NCBI RefSeq assembly: GCF_041912895.1 | Contig: NZ_JAYSGI010000001.1 | Coordinates: 434,001 to 498,000, forward strand | Origin: Pelagerythrobacter sp041912895 | GTDB taxonomy: Bacteria; Pseudomonadota; Alphaproteobacteria; Sphingomonadales; Sphingomonadaceae | Direction: 5' to 3' | DNA length: 64,000 nucleotides | Part shown: positions 32,817-43,890 of the stretch, piece after piece | How positions within the stretch are numbered: the first letter of the stretch is position 1 | How the letters are laid out: every line of letters begins with the position of its first letter | The notes under the pieces: generated by a model | Told to the model about the DNA's origin: nothing | Database searches by the model: none | Seen by the model: only the letters and a program-made list of their open reading frames with translations | Translations under genes and position numbers: made by a program

Positions 32817-34813
32817 TGCCTAAAGTCACCGTAGACGGTCAGGAAATCGAGGTTCCGGACGGGGCCACCGTGCTGCAGGCGTGCGAGCTTGCGGGCAAGG
32901 AGATTCCGCGCTTCTGCTATCATGAGCGGTTGTCCATCGCGGGCAATTGCCGGATGTGCCTCGTCGAGGTGAAGCCCGGGCCGCCCAAGCCGCAGGCGAG
33001 CTGCGCGCTGCCGGCTGCCGACGGTCAGGAAATCCGCACCGACAGCCAGATGGTCAAGACCGCGCGCGAAGGGGTGATGGAGTTCCTGCTCATCAACCAC
33101 CCGCTCGACTGCCCGATCTGCGACCAGGGCGGCGAGTGCGACCTGCAGGATCAGGCGATGGCCTATGGCCGTGGCGGCACGCGCTATCACGAGAACAAGC
33201 GCGCGGTAACCGAGAAGTACATGGGCCCGCTGATCAAGACGATCATGACCCGCTGCATCCACTGCACCCGCTGCGTGCGCTTCTCGGAAGAGATCGCGGG
33301 CGTGGACGAGATCGGCGCGCTCTATCGCGGCGAGGACATGCAGATCACGACTTATCTTGAGGAGGCCGCCAAGCACGAGCTTTCGGCCAACGTGATCGAC
33401 CTGTGCCCGGTCGGTGCGCTCACAAGCCGCCCCTACGCGTTCGAAGCGCGGCCGTGGGAGCTGAAGAAGACGCTGAGCATCGACGTGTCCGACGCGGTCG
33501 GCGCGAACATTCGCCTCGACAGCCGCGGGCGCGAGGTCATGCGCGCGCTTCCCCGCGTGAACGACGACGTGAACGAGGAATGGATCAGCGACAAGGCGCG
33601 CTATCAGGTCGACGGCCTCACCCGCCGCCGGCTCGACAAGGTGTGGATCCGCAAGGCCGGCAAGTTGCAGCAGGCGAACTGGGACGAGGCGTTCAAGGCG
33701 ATCGCCAAGGCCAAGCCGGGCGCCAGCATCGCCGCGATCGCGGGCGATCTGGTCGATTGCGAGACGATGTTCGCGGCGAAGAAGCTGCTCGGCGCGATGG
33801 GATCGGAGCTGCTCGAAGGGCGGCAGACCGGGATGGACTATCCGGCCGACAACATGGCCGCGGTGGCGTTCAACTCGACGTTCGCGGGTATCGAGACCGC
33901 CGATGCGATCCTGATCGTGGGCAGCAACGTCCGCCACGAAGCGGCGTTGGTCAACGTGCGGCTGCGCAAGGCGGCGAAGCGCGGGGCGAAGGTCTTCGTG
34001 GTCGGACCCCACTGGGACACGACATATCCGGCCGAGTTTCTCGGCGACGATGCGGGCGTGCTGCATGATCTTCCGGCGCATGTTGCCGAAGCGTTCGACG
34101 CGGCCGAGCGTCCGGCGGTGATCGTCGGTGCAGGCGGGCTCGCGGCAGGCGCGTTCCACGCCGCGCTCGGGCTGTCGCAGGGCTGGGCGCGTGAAGGGTG
34201 GAACGGCTTCAACGTGCTTCATACCGCCGCGTCGCGGATGGGCGGGCTGATGCTCGGCTACGCGCAGAAGGGCGGCATCGCGGATGTCGTGAAGGCCGCG
34301 CCGAAGGTCGTGCTCGCGCTGGGCGCGGACGAAGTCGACTGGTCGGCGTTCGGCGATAGCCTCAAGGTCTATATCGGTCATCACGGCGACAAGGGCGCGC
34401 ACGCGGCGGATGTGATCCTGCCTGCGGCGAGCTATGCCGAGAAGGACGGCACCTACGTCAACACCGAGGGCCGCGTGCAGTTCGCCGAAAAGGCGGTCTT
34501 CGCCCCGGGCGACGCGCGCGAGGACTGGACGATCCTGCGCGCGCTGGCCGATGCGCTGGGCGTCGAGGTCGGGTTCGACAGCTTCGCCGAATTGCAGGCC
34601 GCGATGATCGCCGAAGTGCCCGCGCTGGGCGAGGAAGGGCTGGCCGAATACGGCAAGCTGCCCAAGGCCGGGAAAGCCAAGGCAAAGGGCCGCATCGCCT
34701 ATCCGATCAAGGATTTCTACCTGACCAACGCCATCGCCCGCGCCAGCGCGGTGATGCAGCAATGCTCGGCCGAACTCGTCCACGGCGAGGAAATGCTGGA
34801 GGCCGCGGAATGA
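32816..34813 (+). CDS. nuoG: NADH-quinone oxidoreductase subunit G
   Basis: A 665-residue peripheral subunit (75-kDa homologue). The N-terminal ferredoxin-like region holds the [2Fe-2S] cysteines (PRFCYHERL, GNCRMCLVEVKPG), followed by the histidine-containing cluster site (LDCPICDQGGECDLQDQAMAYG) and HCTRCVRF. The C-terminal half is a molybdopterin-oxidoreductase-like domain that has no cofactor function in complex I. Length is near the alphaproteobacterial norm. It overlaps nuoH by 4 bp. Confidence 0.95.
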   Translation: MPKVTVDGQEIEVPDGATVLQACELAGKEIPRFCYHERLSIAGNCRMCLVEVKPGPPKPQASCALPAADGQEIRTDSQMVKTAREGVMEFLLINHPLDCPICDQGGECDLQDQAMAYGRGGTRYHENKRAVTEKYMGPLIKTIMTRCIHCTRCVRFSEEIAGVDEIGALYRGEDMQITTYLEEAAKHELSANVIDLCPVGALTSRPYAFEARPWELKKTLSIDVSDAVGANIRLDSRGREVMRALPRVNDDVNEEWISDKARYQVDGLTRRRLDKVWIRKAGKLQQANWDEAFKAIAKAKPGASIAAIAGDLVDCETMFAAKKLLGAMGSELLEGRQTGMDYPADNMAAVAFNSTFAGIETADAILIVGSNVRHEAALVNVRLRKAAKRGAKVFVVGPHWDTTYPAEFLGDDAGVLHDLPAHVAEAFDAAERPAVIVGAGGLAAGAFHAALGLSQGWAREGWNGFNVLHTAASRMGGLMLGYAQKGGIADVVKAAPKVVLALGADEVDWSAFGDSLKVYIGHHGDKGAHAADVILPAASYAEKDGTYVNTEGRVQFAEKAVFAPGDAREDWTILRALADALGVEVGFDSFAELQAAMIAEVPALGEEGLAEYGKLPKAGKAKAKGRIAYPIKDFYLTNAIARASAVMQQCSAELVHGEEMLEAAE

Positions 34814-35868
34814 CCGCCTTCTTCCAATCGCTCGGCATGACGTACGACTGGGCGTGGTTCGTCGCCACGATCGCGGGCATCCTGTTGATCGCGCTGCCGC
34901 TGATGCTCAGCGTCGCGATGATCATCTATGCCGACCGCAAGATCTGGGCGGCGATCGCGCTGCGCCGAGGCCCTAACGTGGTCGGCCCGTTCGGCCTGTT
35001 GCAGAGCTTCGCCGACGGGCTGAAGGTCTTCCTGCAGGAAACCATCATCCCCTCGGCGGCGAACAAGGGCCTGTTCCTGATCGCACCGATCGTGACCTTC
35101 ACCGTGGCGCTGCTCGCCTGGGCGGTAATCCCGTTCGGGCCGGATGCGGTGCTGGCCGACATCAACATCGGCCTGCTCTACGTGCTCGCGATCAGCTCGC
35201 TCGGGGTGTATGGCGTCGTGGTATCGGGCTGGGCCTCGAACTCGAAGTATCCGTTCTTCAGCGCGATGCGCGCCGCTGCCCAGATGATCTCCTACGAAGT
35301 CTCGATCGGCTTCATCCTCGTCTGCGTTATCATGTACGCGGGCACGAGCAACATGAACGGCATCATCGAGGCGCAGCGCGGGCACGGCCTCGGGCTGGTG
35401 AACGGCTACTTCTTCAACGTGCTGCTATTCCCGGTGTGGGTGATGTTCCTCATCTCGGCGTTGGCCGAAACCGCGCGCGCGCCATTCGATCTGACCGAGG
35501 CGGAAAGCGAGCTCGTCGCCGGGTATCAGACCGAATACAGTTCGATGAGCTTCGCGCTGTTCTGGCTCGGCGAATACGCCAACGTGCTGCTGATGTGCGC
35601 GCTGAACGCCATCCTGTTCTTCGGCGGCTGGCTGCCCCCGCTCAACATCGACCTGATCCCGTGGTTCGACGTTCCGGGCTGGATCTGGCTGTTCGCCAAG
35701 ATCTTCTTCTTTTTCTTCATCTTCAGCTGGGTGAAGGCCACCGTCCCCCGCTTCCGCTACGACCAGCTGATGCGCCTGGGCTGGAAGGTCTTCCTGCCGC
35801 TAAGCCTGCTGTTCGTGGTGCTCGTTTCAGGCTGGCTGATGTTCACCCGTTACGGAGTCGCCGCATGA
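34810..35868 (+). CDS. nuoH: NADH-quinone oxidoreductase subunit H
   Basis: A 352-residue membrane subunit (ND1 homologue) with eight or nine helices at the quinone-chamber end of the membrane arm. Key stretches are MIIYADRKIWAAIALRRGPN, the loop LAETARAPFDLTEAESELVA with its proton-path glutamates, and GYQTEYSSMSFALFWLGEYAN. The ATG at 34810 overlaps the nuoG stop; an in-frame ATG 48 bp upstream is inside nuoG and unlikely. nuoI follows with a 4-bp overlap. Confidence 0.95.
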   Translation: MTAFFQSLGMTYDWAWFVATIAGILLIALPLMLSVAMIIYADRKIWAAIALRRGPNVVGPFGLLQSFADGLKVFLQETIIPSAANKGLFLIAPIVTFTVALLAWAVIPFGPDAVLADINIGLLYVLAISSLGVYGVVVSGWASNSKYPFFSAMRAAAQMISYEVSIGFILVCVIMYAGTSNMNGIIEAQRGHGLGLVNGYFFNVLLFPVWVMFLISALAETARAPFDLTEAESELVAGYQTEYSSMSFALFWLGEYANVLLMCALNAILFFGGWLPPLNIDLIPWFDVPGWIWLFAKIFFFFFIFSWVKATVPRFRYDQLMRLGWKVFLPLSLLFVVLVSGWLMFTRYGVAA

Positions 35869-36350
35869 GCGTCGCCCATCTCATCAAGTCGTTCACCCTG
35901 TGGGAGTTCGTGAAGGCGCATGCCCTCACGCTGAAGTACTTCTTCAAGCCCAAGGCGACGATCAACTACCCTTACGAAAAGAACCCGATCAGCCCGCGCT
36001 TTCGCGGCGAACATGCGCTCCGCCGCTATCCCAACGGGGAGGAACGCTGCATCGCGTGCAAGCTGTGCGAGGCAGTGTGTCCGGCGCAGGCGATCACTAT
36101 CGAGAGCGAACCGCGTGACGACGGCAGCCGCCGCACGACGCGCTACGACATCGACATGACCAAGTGCATCTACTGCGGCTTCTGCCAGGAAGCCTGCCCG
36201 GTGGATGCCATCGTCGAAGGGCCGAACTTCGAATACGCGACCGAAACGCGCGAGGAACTGCTCTACGACAAGGCGAAACTGCTGGCGAACGGGGACAAGT
36301 GGGAGCGGGCGATCGCCGCGAACCTTGAAGCCGATGCGCCCTACCGATAG
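35865..36350 (+). CDS. nuoI: NADH-quinone oxidoreductase subunit I
   Basis: A 161-residue peripheral subunit (TYKY homologue) with two [4Fe-4S] clusters, N6a and N6b. The two ferredoxin motifs are CIACKLCEAVCP and CIYCGFCQEACP. The N-terminal amphipathic stretch (IKSFTLWEFVKAHALTLKYF) docks it on the membrane arm. It starts at 35865, overlapping nuoH by 4 bp, and nuoJ begins 15 bp after its stop, one of the larger gaps in the operon. Confidence 0.97.
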   Translation: MSVAHLIKSFTLWEFVKAHALTLKYFFKPKATINYPYEKNPISPRFRGEHALRRYPNGEERCIACKLCEAVCPAQAITIESEPRDDGSRRTTRYDIDMTKCIYCGFCQEACPVDAIVEGPNFEYATETREELLYDKAKLLANGDKWERAIAANLEADAPYR

Positions 36351-36365
36351 GGGCCGCGCCGACCA

Positions 36366-36989
36366 ATGATCCAGACTCTCGCCTTCTACATGTTCGCGTT
36401 TCTCGTGGTCGCCAGCGGCGTCTTCACGATCATGGCGCGCAACCCGGTCCATTCGGTGCTGTGGCTGATCCTCGCGTTCTTCAACGCGGCGGGCCTGATG
36501 GTGATCGTGGGCGCCGAATTCATCGCCGCGCTGCTGGTGATCGTCTATGTCGGCGCGGTCGCGGTGCTGTTCCTGTTCGTCGTCATGATGCTCGACATCG
36601 ACTTCGCCGAACTGCGCGCCGGGTTCATCAAGAACTTCCCGCTTGGCATCGCCATCGCGCTGGTGCTGCTGGCGGAGCTGGTGCTGGGCATCGGCGCCTA
36701 CCGCGCGGGTGCGCTTGAACTGGGCGTGCCGGACGGTTCCGCCGCCCCGGCGCTCGATCGCGCGAACATCGAGAGCCTCGGCCTCGTGCTGTTCGGCAAG
36801 TACCTGTTCCTGTTCGAAGTGGCGGGCATCATCCTGCTCGTCGGCATGATCGGCGCGATCGTGCTGACGCACCGCCAGCGCCCCGAAGGCGCGCGGGGGC
36901 ATCAAGACATCGGCAAGCAGGTCCGCCGCCGTCCGCAGGACGCGACGGTCATGAAGAAGCCGGAAGTGGGCAAGGGGGTCGAGCTGTGA
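36366..36989 (+). CDS. nuoJ: NADH-quinone oxidoreductase subunit J
   Basis: A 207-residue membrane subunit (ND6 homologue) with five helices; FLVVASGVFTIMARNPVHSV and FIAALLVIVYVGAVAVLFLF are typical, the latter being helix 3 with the pi-bulge. The last 40 residues are a polar, basic tail (RQRPEGARGHQDIGKQVRRR). nuoK overlaps its stop by 4 bp, using a GTG start. Confidence 0.95.
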   Translation: MIQTLAFYMFAFLVVASGVFTIMARNPVHSVLWLILAFFNAAGLMVIVGAEFIAALLVIVYVGAVAVLFLFVVMMLDIDFAELRAGFIKNFPLGIAIALVLLAELVLGIGAYRAGALELGVPDGSAAPALDRANIESLGLVLFGKYLFLFEVAGIILLVGMIGAIVLTHRQRPEGARGHQDIGKQVRRRPQDATVMKKPEVGKGVEL

Positions 36990-37291
36990 TCGGCATCGAA
37001 CATTACGTCGTCGTCAGCGCGATCCTGTTCGTGCTCGGCGTGCTCGGCATCTTCCTCAATCGCAAGAACGTGATCGTGATCCTGATGGCTATCGAGCTGA
37101 TCCTGCTCGCGGTGAACATCAACCTCGTCGCGTTCAGCGCCTTCCTCGGCGACATGACGGGGCAGGTCTTCGCGATGTTCGTGCTGACCGTCGCCGCCGG
37201 CGAAGCGGCGATCGGGCTGGCGATCCTCGTGATCTATTTCCGCGGCCGCGGGACCATCGCGGTCGACGACGTCAACCGGATGAAGGGATAA
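36986..37291 (+). CDS. nuoK: NADH-quinone oxidoreductase subunit K
   Basis: A 101-residue membrane subunit (ND4L homologue) with three helices and the membrane glutamates of the proton path in MAIELILLAVNINLVAFS and VAAGEAAIGLAILV. It starts with GTG inside the end of nuoJ. Length and sequence are normal. Confidence 0.95.
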   Translation: MIGIEHYVVVSAILFVLGVLGIFLNRKNVIVILMAIELILLAVNINLVAFSAFLGDMTGQVFAMFVLTVAAGEAAIGLAILVIYFRGRGTIAVDDVNRMKG

Positions 37292-37297
37292 TCATTC

Positions 37298-39360
<2,063 letters not shown>

Positions 39361-39361
<1 letters not shown>

Positions 39362-40935
39362 TGGGGGGCTTCCCGATCCTTTCGCTGATGCTGGCGGTGC
39401 CGCTGGTCGCAGGGCTCGCGTGCCTGTTCGTCGAGGCGAAGGCCGCACGCACGATCGCGCTCGCCGCGACGCTGGTGAACCTCGCGCTCGGCATCGCGCT
39501 GTGGCTCAATTTCGATATCGGCGGCGCGCAGTGGCAGTACGTCGAGCGTTACGAGCTGTTCGCGGGCTTCAACTACGCGCTCGGGATCGACGGGATCGCG
39601 CTGCTGCTGATCGTGCTCAGCACGTTCCTGATGCCGATCTGCATCCTCGCGAGCTGGGAAGCGATCAGCAAGCGCGTGGGCGAATACATGGCCGCGTTCC
39701 TGCTGATGGAACTGCTGATGATCGGCGTGTTCGCGGCGCAGGACCTGTTCCTGTTCTACATCTTCTTCGAAGCCGGCCTGATCCCGATGTACCTGATCAT
39801 CGGCATCTGGGGCGGGCAGGATCGGATCTACGCCAGCTACAAGTTCTTCCTCTACACGCTGCTCGGCTCGGTGCTGATGCTGATCGCGATGCTGTGGATG
39901 GTGAACGAGGCGGGCACCACCGACATCCCGACGCTGATGCAGTACGATTTCCCGCCTGCTGCACAGACCTGGCTGTTCCTCGCCTTCTTCGCCAGCTTCG
40001 CGGTGAAGATGCCGATGTGGCCGGTCCACACCTGGCTACCCGACGCGCACGTGCAGGCACCGACCGCAGGCTCGGTGATCCTCGCAGGCGTGCTGCTGAA
40101 GATGGGCGGCTACGGCTTCATCCGCTTCAGCCTGCCGATGTTCCCCGAAGCGAGCGCGCAGTTCGCCTGGCTGATCTGGGGCCTCTCGATGGCCGCCGTC
40201 GTCATCACCAGCCTGATCGCGCTGGTGCAGCAGGACATGAAGAAGCTGATCGCCTACTCCTCGGTCGCGCACATGGCGATCGTGACCATCGGCCTGTTCG
40301 CGTTCAACGTGCAGGGCCTGGAAGGCGCGATGATCGTGATGCTCAGCCACGGACTCGTGTCGGGCGCGCTGTTCCTCTGCGTGGGCGTGATCTACGACCG
40401 GCTGCACACGCGCGAGATCGACCGTTACGGCGGCCTCTCGATCAACATGCCCAAGTATGCCCTGTTCTTCATGCTGTTCACGATGGCGAGCATCGGCCTT
40501 CCGGGCACGAGCGGCTTCGTCGGCGAGTTCTTGAGCCTCGCGGGTATCTACCAGGCGAACACTTGGGTCACGCTGGTGTGCACCACCGGCATCATTTTGG
40601 GCGCAGGCTACATGCTCTACCTCTACTGGCGCATCGCATTCGGCGTGCAGAAGAACGCCGACGCCGCCGCCATGCCCGATCTCAACCCGCGCGAATGGGT
40701 GATGCTCGCGCCGATCGCGGCCGCCGTGCTATGGATGGGCGTCTATCCGGAAAGCTTCCTCGCCCCGATGCGGCAGGACATCGCGGCGCTCGACGCACGC
40801 CTCGCCCGCGCCGCGCCCGCAAGCGACTCGCGTCCCGAAGCGGGTACGCCGCGCGCGCAGGCCGCCAATGCGGTGGCGGGCGCGCATGGCGAAAGCCATG
40901 ACGTCCCGGGTGATGCAGCGGAGGGAGCGCACTGA
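39361..40935 (+). CDS. nuoM: NADH-quinone oxidoreductase subunit M
   Basis: A 524-residue antiporter-like proton-pumping subunit (ND4 homologue) with about 14 helices. FFEAGLIPMYLIIGIWGG contains the key membrane glutamate, VKMPMWPVHTWLPDAHVQAP the lysine/proline helix, and LPGTSGFVGEFLSLAG the C-terminal conserved element. The last 45 residues form a polar, Ala/Gly/His-rich tail (GAHGESHDVPGDAAEGAH). The start overlaps the nuoL stop by one base, and nuoN overlaps its stop by one base. Confidence 0.95.
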
Positions 40936-42395
40936 TGGACGTCCAGTCTTCGCTCGCGCTGATCGCGCCCGAAATCGTGCTCGGTCTCTCGGGGCTGGCG
41001 CTGCTGCTGATTGCGGCGTGGAGCCGCAATTCGGGCCGCCTCGTCAGCATTCTCGCCGCTGTGGCGCTTGGTGCCGGCACGTTCCTCGTTGCGCCCGCGC
41101 TGTGCAGCGGCGCGATGGGGCCGGACACGCTGGCCTTCGGCGGCCAGTTTGCCGCCGACGCCTTCGCGTCGTTCGCCAAGATCCTGATCTTCCTCGCGGC
41201 GATCGGCTGCCTGATGGTCGCGCCGACCTTCTTCGATCGGGACGGTGCGATCCGGTCGGAATATCCGGTGCTGATTGTGTTCGCGGCGCTCGGCATGGCG
41301 ATCATGGTCTCGGCAACCGATTTCATGACGCTCTATCTCGGGCTCGAACTCAACAGCCTCTCGGCTTACGTGCTCGCTTCGTTCATGCGCAGCGACGACC
41401 GTTCGGCCGAGGCTGGGCTCAAGTATTTCGTGCTCGGCGCGCTGGCGAGCGGCATTCTGCTCTACGGTGTGAGCCTCGTTTACGGCTTCACCGGCACCAC
41501 CGCGTTTTCGGGCGTGCGCGCCGCACTGGCGGGCGAGATGTCGATGGGGCTGCTGTTCGGGCTGATCTTCGTGCTCGCCGGGCTGGCGTTCAAGATCGCG
41601 GCGGTGCCGTTCCATATGTGGACGCCCGACGTGTACGAAGGCGCGCCGACGCCGGTGACGACGTTCTTCGCTACCGCGCCCAAGGTCGCCGCGATCGCGC
41701 TGACCGCGCGCGTCGCGCTCGACGCCTTCGGTACGCAGGCCGATGCGTGGCGGCAGATCGTGATCTTCGCCGCGCTCGGCTCGATCGTGGTCGGTGCGCT
41801 GGGTGCGATCGGCCAGACGAACCTCAAGCGGCTGCTCGCTTATTCCTCGATCAACAACGTCGGCTTCATCCTGATCGGTCTGGCCGCCGCGACCGCCGCC
41901 GGTGTTTCGGCGATGCTGGTCTACCTCGCGATCTACGTCGCGATGTCGCTCGGCAGCTTCGTCGCCGTGCTGATGCTGCGCAACGCGCAGGGTGAGCAGG
42001 TCGAGGGCGTGGCGGACATCGCCGGGCTGTCGAGCAGCCGTCCGCTGCTCGCGCTGTGCCTCGCGATGATGATGTTCAGCCTCGCGGGCATCCCGCCGCT
42101 GTTCGGCTTCTGGGGCAAGTTCGTGGTGTTTCAGGCGGCGGTGCAGGCCGATCTGGTGGTCCTCGCCGCGATCGGCATCGCGGCCAGCGTGATCGGCGCG
42201 TTCTACTACATCAAGATCGTCAAGGTGATGTACTTCGACGATCCGGCCGAGGTCGTGACGGGCAATGCCGGTTGGGCGCACTGGCTGATCCTCGCGGTGA
42301 CCGCGGTGATCGTCTCGCCGCTCGGCTACCTGCTCACGCGCGTGCTGGGCGACTTTGCCGACAGGGCCGCCGCGGCGCTGCTGTTCGTCGCTTGA
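40935..42395 (+). CDS. nuoN: NADH-quinone oxidoreductase subunit N
   Basis: A 486-residue antiporter-like proton-pumping subunit (ND2 homologue) with about 14 helices. The diagnostic stretches are YLGLELNSLSAYVLASFMRS, KIAAVPFHMWTPDVYEGAPT and SLAGIPPLFGFWGKFVVFQA. It is the last subunit gene of the nuo operon. Its stop overlaps a TTG start of the biotin ligase gene, so transcription and translation continue beyond complex I. Confidence 0.95.
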   Translation: MDVQSSLALIAPEIVLGLSGLALLLIAAWSRNSGRLVSILAAVALGAGTFLVAPALCSGAMGPDTLAFGGQFAADAFASFAKILIFLAAIGCLMVAPTFFDRDGAIRSEYPVLIVFAALGMAIMVSATDFMTLYLGLELNSLSAYVLASFMRSDDRSAEAGLKYFVLGALASGILLYGVSLVYGFTGTTAFSGVRAALAGEMSMGLLFGLIFVLAGLAFKIAAVPFHMWTPDVYEGAPTPVTTFFATAPKVAAIALTARVALDAFGTQADAWRQIVIFAALGSIVVGALGAIGQTNLKRLLAYSSINNVGFILIGLAAATAAGVSAMLVYLAIYVAMSLGSFVAVLMLRNAQGEQVEGVADIAGLSSSRPLLALCLAMMMFSLAGIPPLFGFWGKFVVFQAAVQADLVVLAAIGIAASVIGAFYYIKIVKVMYFDDPAEVVTGNAGWAHWLILAVTAVIVSPLGYLLTRVLGDFADRAAAALLFVA

Positions 42396-43102
42396 TCCGC
42401 ACAGTCGCCGAAACCGGATCGACCAACGCCGATCTCGCAGCGCGCCTTCGCGCGGGCGAGCACGTGACGGAGGGTGATTGGCTGGTGGCCGATCGGCAGG
42501 TCGCCGGGCGCGGTCGGCAGGGGCGGCCGTGGTCGGACGGCGCGGGCAATTTCATGGGTTCGACCGTGCTGCGCCCCGGTGCGGGCGATCCACCCGCGCA
42601 CACCCTGACGCTCGCGGTCGCGCTGGCGCTCTACGAGGCGCTGCTGCCGCTGCTCGCCGACCCACAGGCGTTGACGATCAAGTGGCCCAACGATCTGCTG
42701 CTCGGCGGAGCCAAGCTGTCGGGCATCCTGCTCGAGCGTGAGGGGACAGCGGTCGTCATCGGTATCGGGGTTAATCTTGCACAAGCCCCGGAACTGCCCG
42801 ACCGGCCGACGATGGCGCTGTCCCGCCTCGGCCCTGCGCCCGACCGCGACGCTTTCGCGCTCTCGCTCGCCGCCGCCTTCGACCGCGAGATCGAGCGCTG
42901 GCGCACTTTCGGCACCGAGCCGCTGATCCGCCGCTGGCTCGCCGCCGCGCATCCGGTCGGTACTCCGCTGAAGGTTCACGACGCGGGCGGCACAGCCATA
43001 CCGGGTACGTTCGAGGGCCTCGCGCCCGACGCCTCGCTCCTGCTGCGCTTGGACAACGGCACGCGCCGTGCCATCCATGCCGGCGACGTCACGCTCGGTT
43101 GA
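42392..43102 (+). CDS. birA: Biotin--[acetyl-CoA-carboxylase] ligase
   Basis: A 236-residue biotin protein ligase that attaches biotin to the carboxylase carrier protein. It has AETGSTNADLA at the N-terminus, the biotin-binding loop GRGRQGRPWS and the KWPNDLLLGGAKLSGILLE motif, plus the C-terminal SH3-like domain. The N-terminal helix-turn-helix of E. coli BirA is absent, so it cannot act as a repressor in the same way. The only plausible start is TTG at 42392, within the nuoN stop (TTGA overlap), giving LIRTVAETGS as N-terminus. Confidence 0.9.
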   Translation: MIRTVAETGSTNADLAARLRAGEHVTEGDWLVADRQVAGRGRQGRPWSDGAGNFMGSTVLRPGAGDPPAHTLTLAVALALYEALLPLLADPQALTIKWPNDLLLGGAKLSGILLEREGTAVVIGIGVNLAQAPELPDRPTMALSRLGPAPDRDAFALSLAAAFDREIERWRTFGTEPLIRRWLAAAHPVGTPLKVHDAGGTAIPGTFEGLAPDASLLLRLDNGTRRAIHAGDVTLG

Positions 43103-43113
43103 AGGAACCGCCC

Positions 43114-43890
43114 ATGCTGCTCGCCGTCGATGTCGGCAACACCAACGTGGTCTTCGCGCTGTTCGAAAACAGGGAGATCAAGGCTCGCTGGCGCATCGCC
43201 ACCGACGCGCGCCGCACCGGCGACCAGTACGCCGTGTGGCTGCTGCAACTGCTCGGCATCGAGGGTTTCGCGCGCGAGCAGGTGACGCGGATCATCGTCG
43301 GCTCGGTCGTGCCGCGCGCGGTCCACAACCTGACAGTGCTGGCGGAGAAATACTTCGGCATCACGCCGCTGGTCGCGGGCGAGGGCGACGCCGACTGGGG
43401 CATCTCGGTCGACGTGGACGAGCCGCGCTCGCTCGGCGCCGACCGCGCGCTCAACGCCATCGCCGCGCACGCGAAGTATGATGGTGATCTGATCGTGGTC
43501 GATTTCGGCACCGCGACCACCTTCGACGTGGTCGATTTCAACGGCGCCTACAAGGGCGGGATCATCGCGCCGGGGATCAACCTCTCGCTCGACGCGCTGG
43601 TGGGCAACACCGCCAAGCTGCCGCGCATCGCGATCGAGGGCCCGCGCGATGCCAGCGTGATCGGCACCAACACCGAGGACCAGATGCTGATCGGCGTGTT
43701 CTGGGGCTACGTCGCGATGATGGAGGGCCTGATCGCGCGGATGCGGGCCGAGATCGGCCGGCCGGCGAGAGTGGTCGCGACCGGCGGGCTCGCGATCCTG
43801 TTCGACGAGCACACCGACATCTTCGACGCGGTCGATGCCGACCTGACGCTGGAAGGCCTGGCGATCCTGGCCGGGAGAGCCCGCGCATGA
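43114..43890 (+). CDS. coaX: Type III pantothenate kinase
   Basis: A 258-residue acetate-and-sugar-kinase-fold enzyme that phosphorylates pantothenate in the first step of coenzyme A synthesis. The phosphate-1 loop is AVDVGNTN, the conserved central motif GADRALNAIAAH and DFGTATTFDVV, and the adenosine loop is VVATGGLA. ATG at 43114 has GAAGGA upstream; an in-frame TTG 15 bp earlier is less likely. It shares a 4-bp overlap with RNase J. The birA-coaX-rnj order after nuoN is common in alphaproteobacteria. Confidence 0.95.
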   Translation: MLLAVDVGNTNVVFALFENREIKARWRIATDARRTGDQYAVWLLQLLGIEGFAREQVTRIIVGSVVPRAVHNLTVLAEKYFGITPLVAGEGDADWGISVDVDEPRSLGADRALNAIAAHAKYDGDLIVVDFGTATTFDVVDFNGAYKGGIIAPGINLSLDALVGNTAKLPRIAIEGPRDASVIGTNTEDQMLIGVFWGYVAMMEGLIARMRAEIGRPARVVATGGLAILFDEHTDIFDAVDADLTLEGLAILAGRARA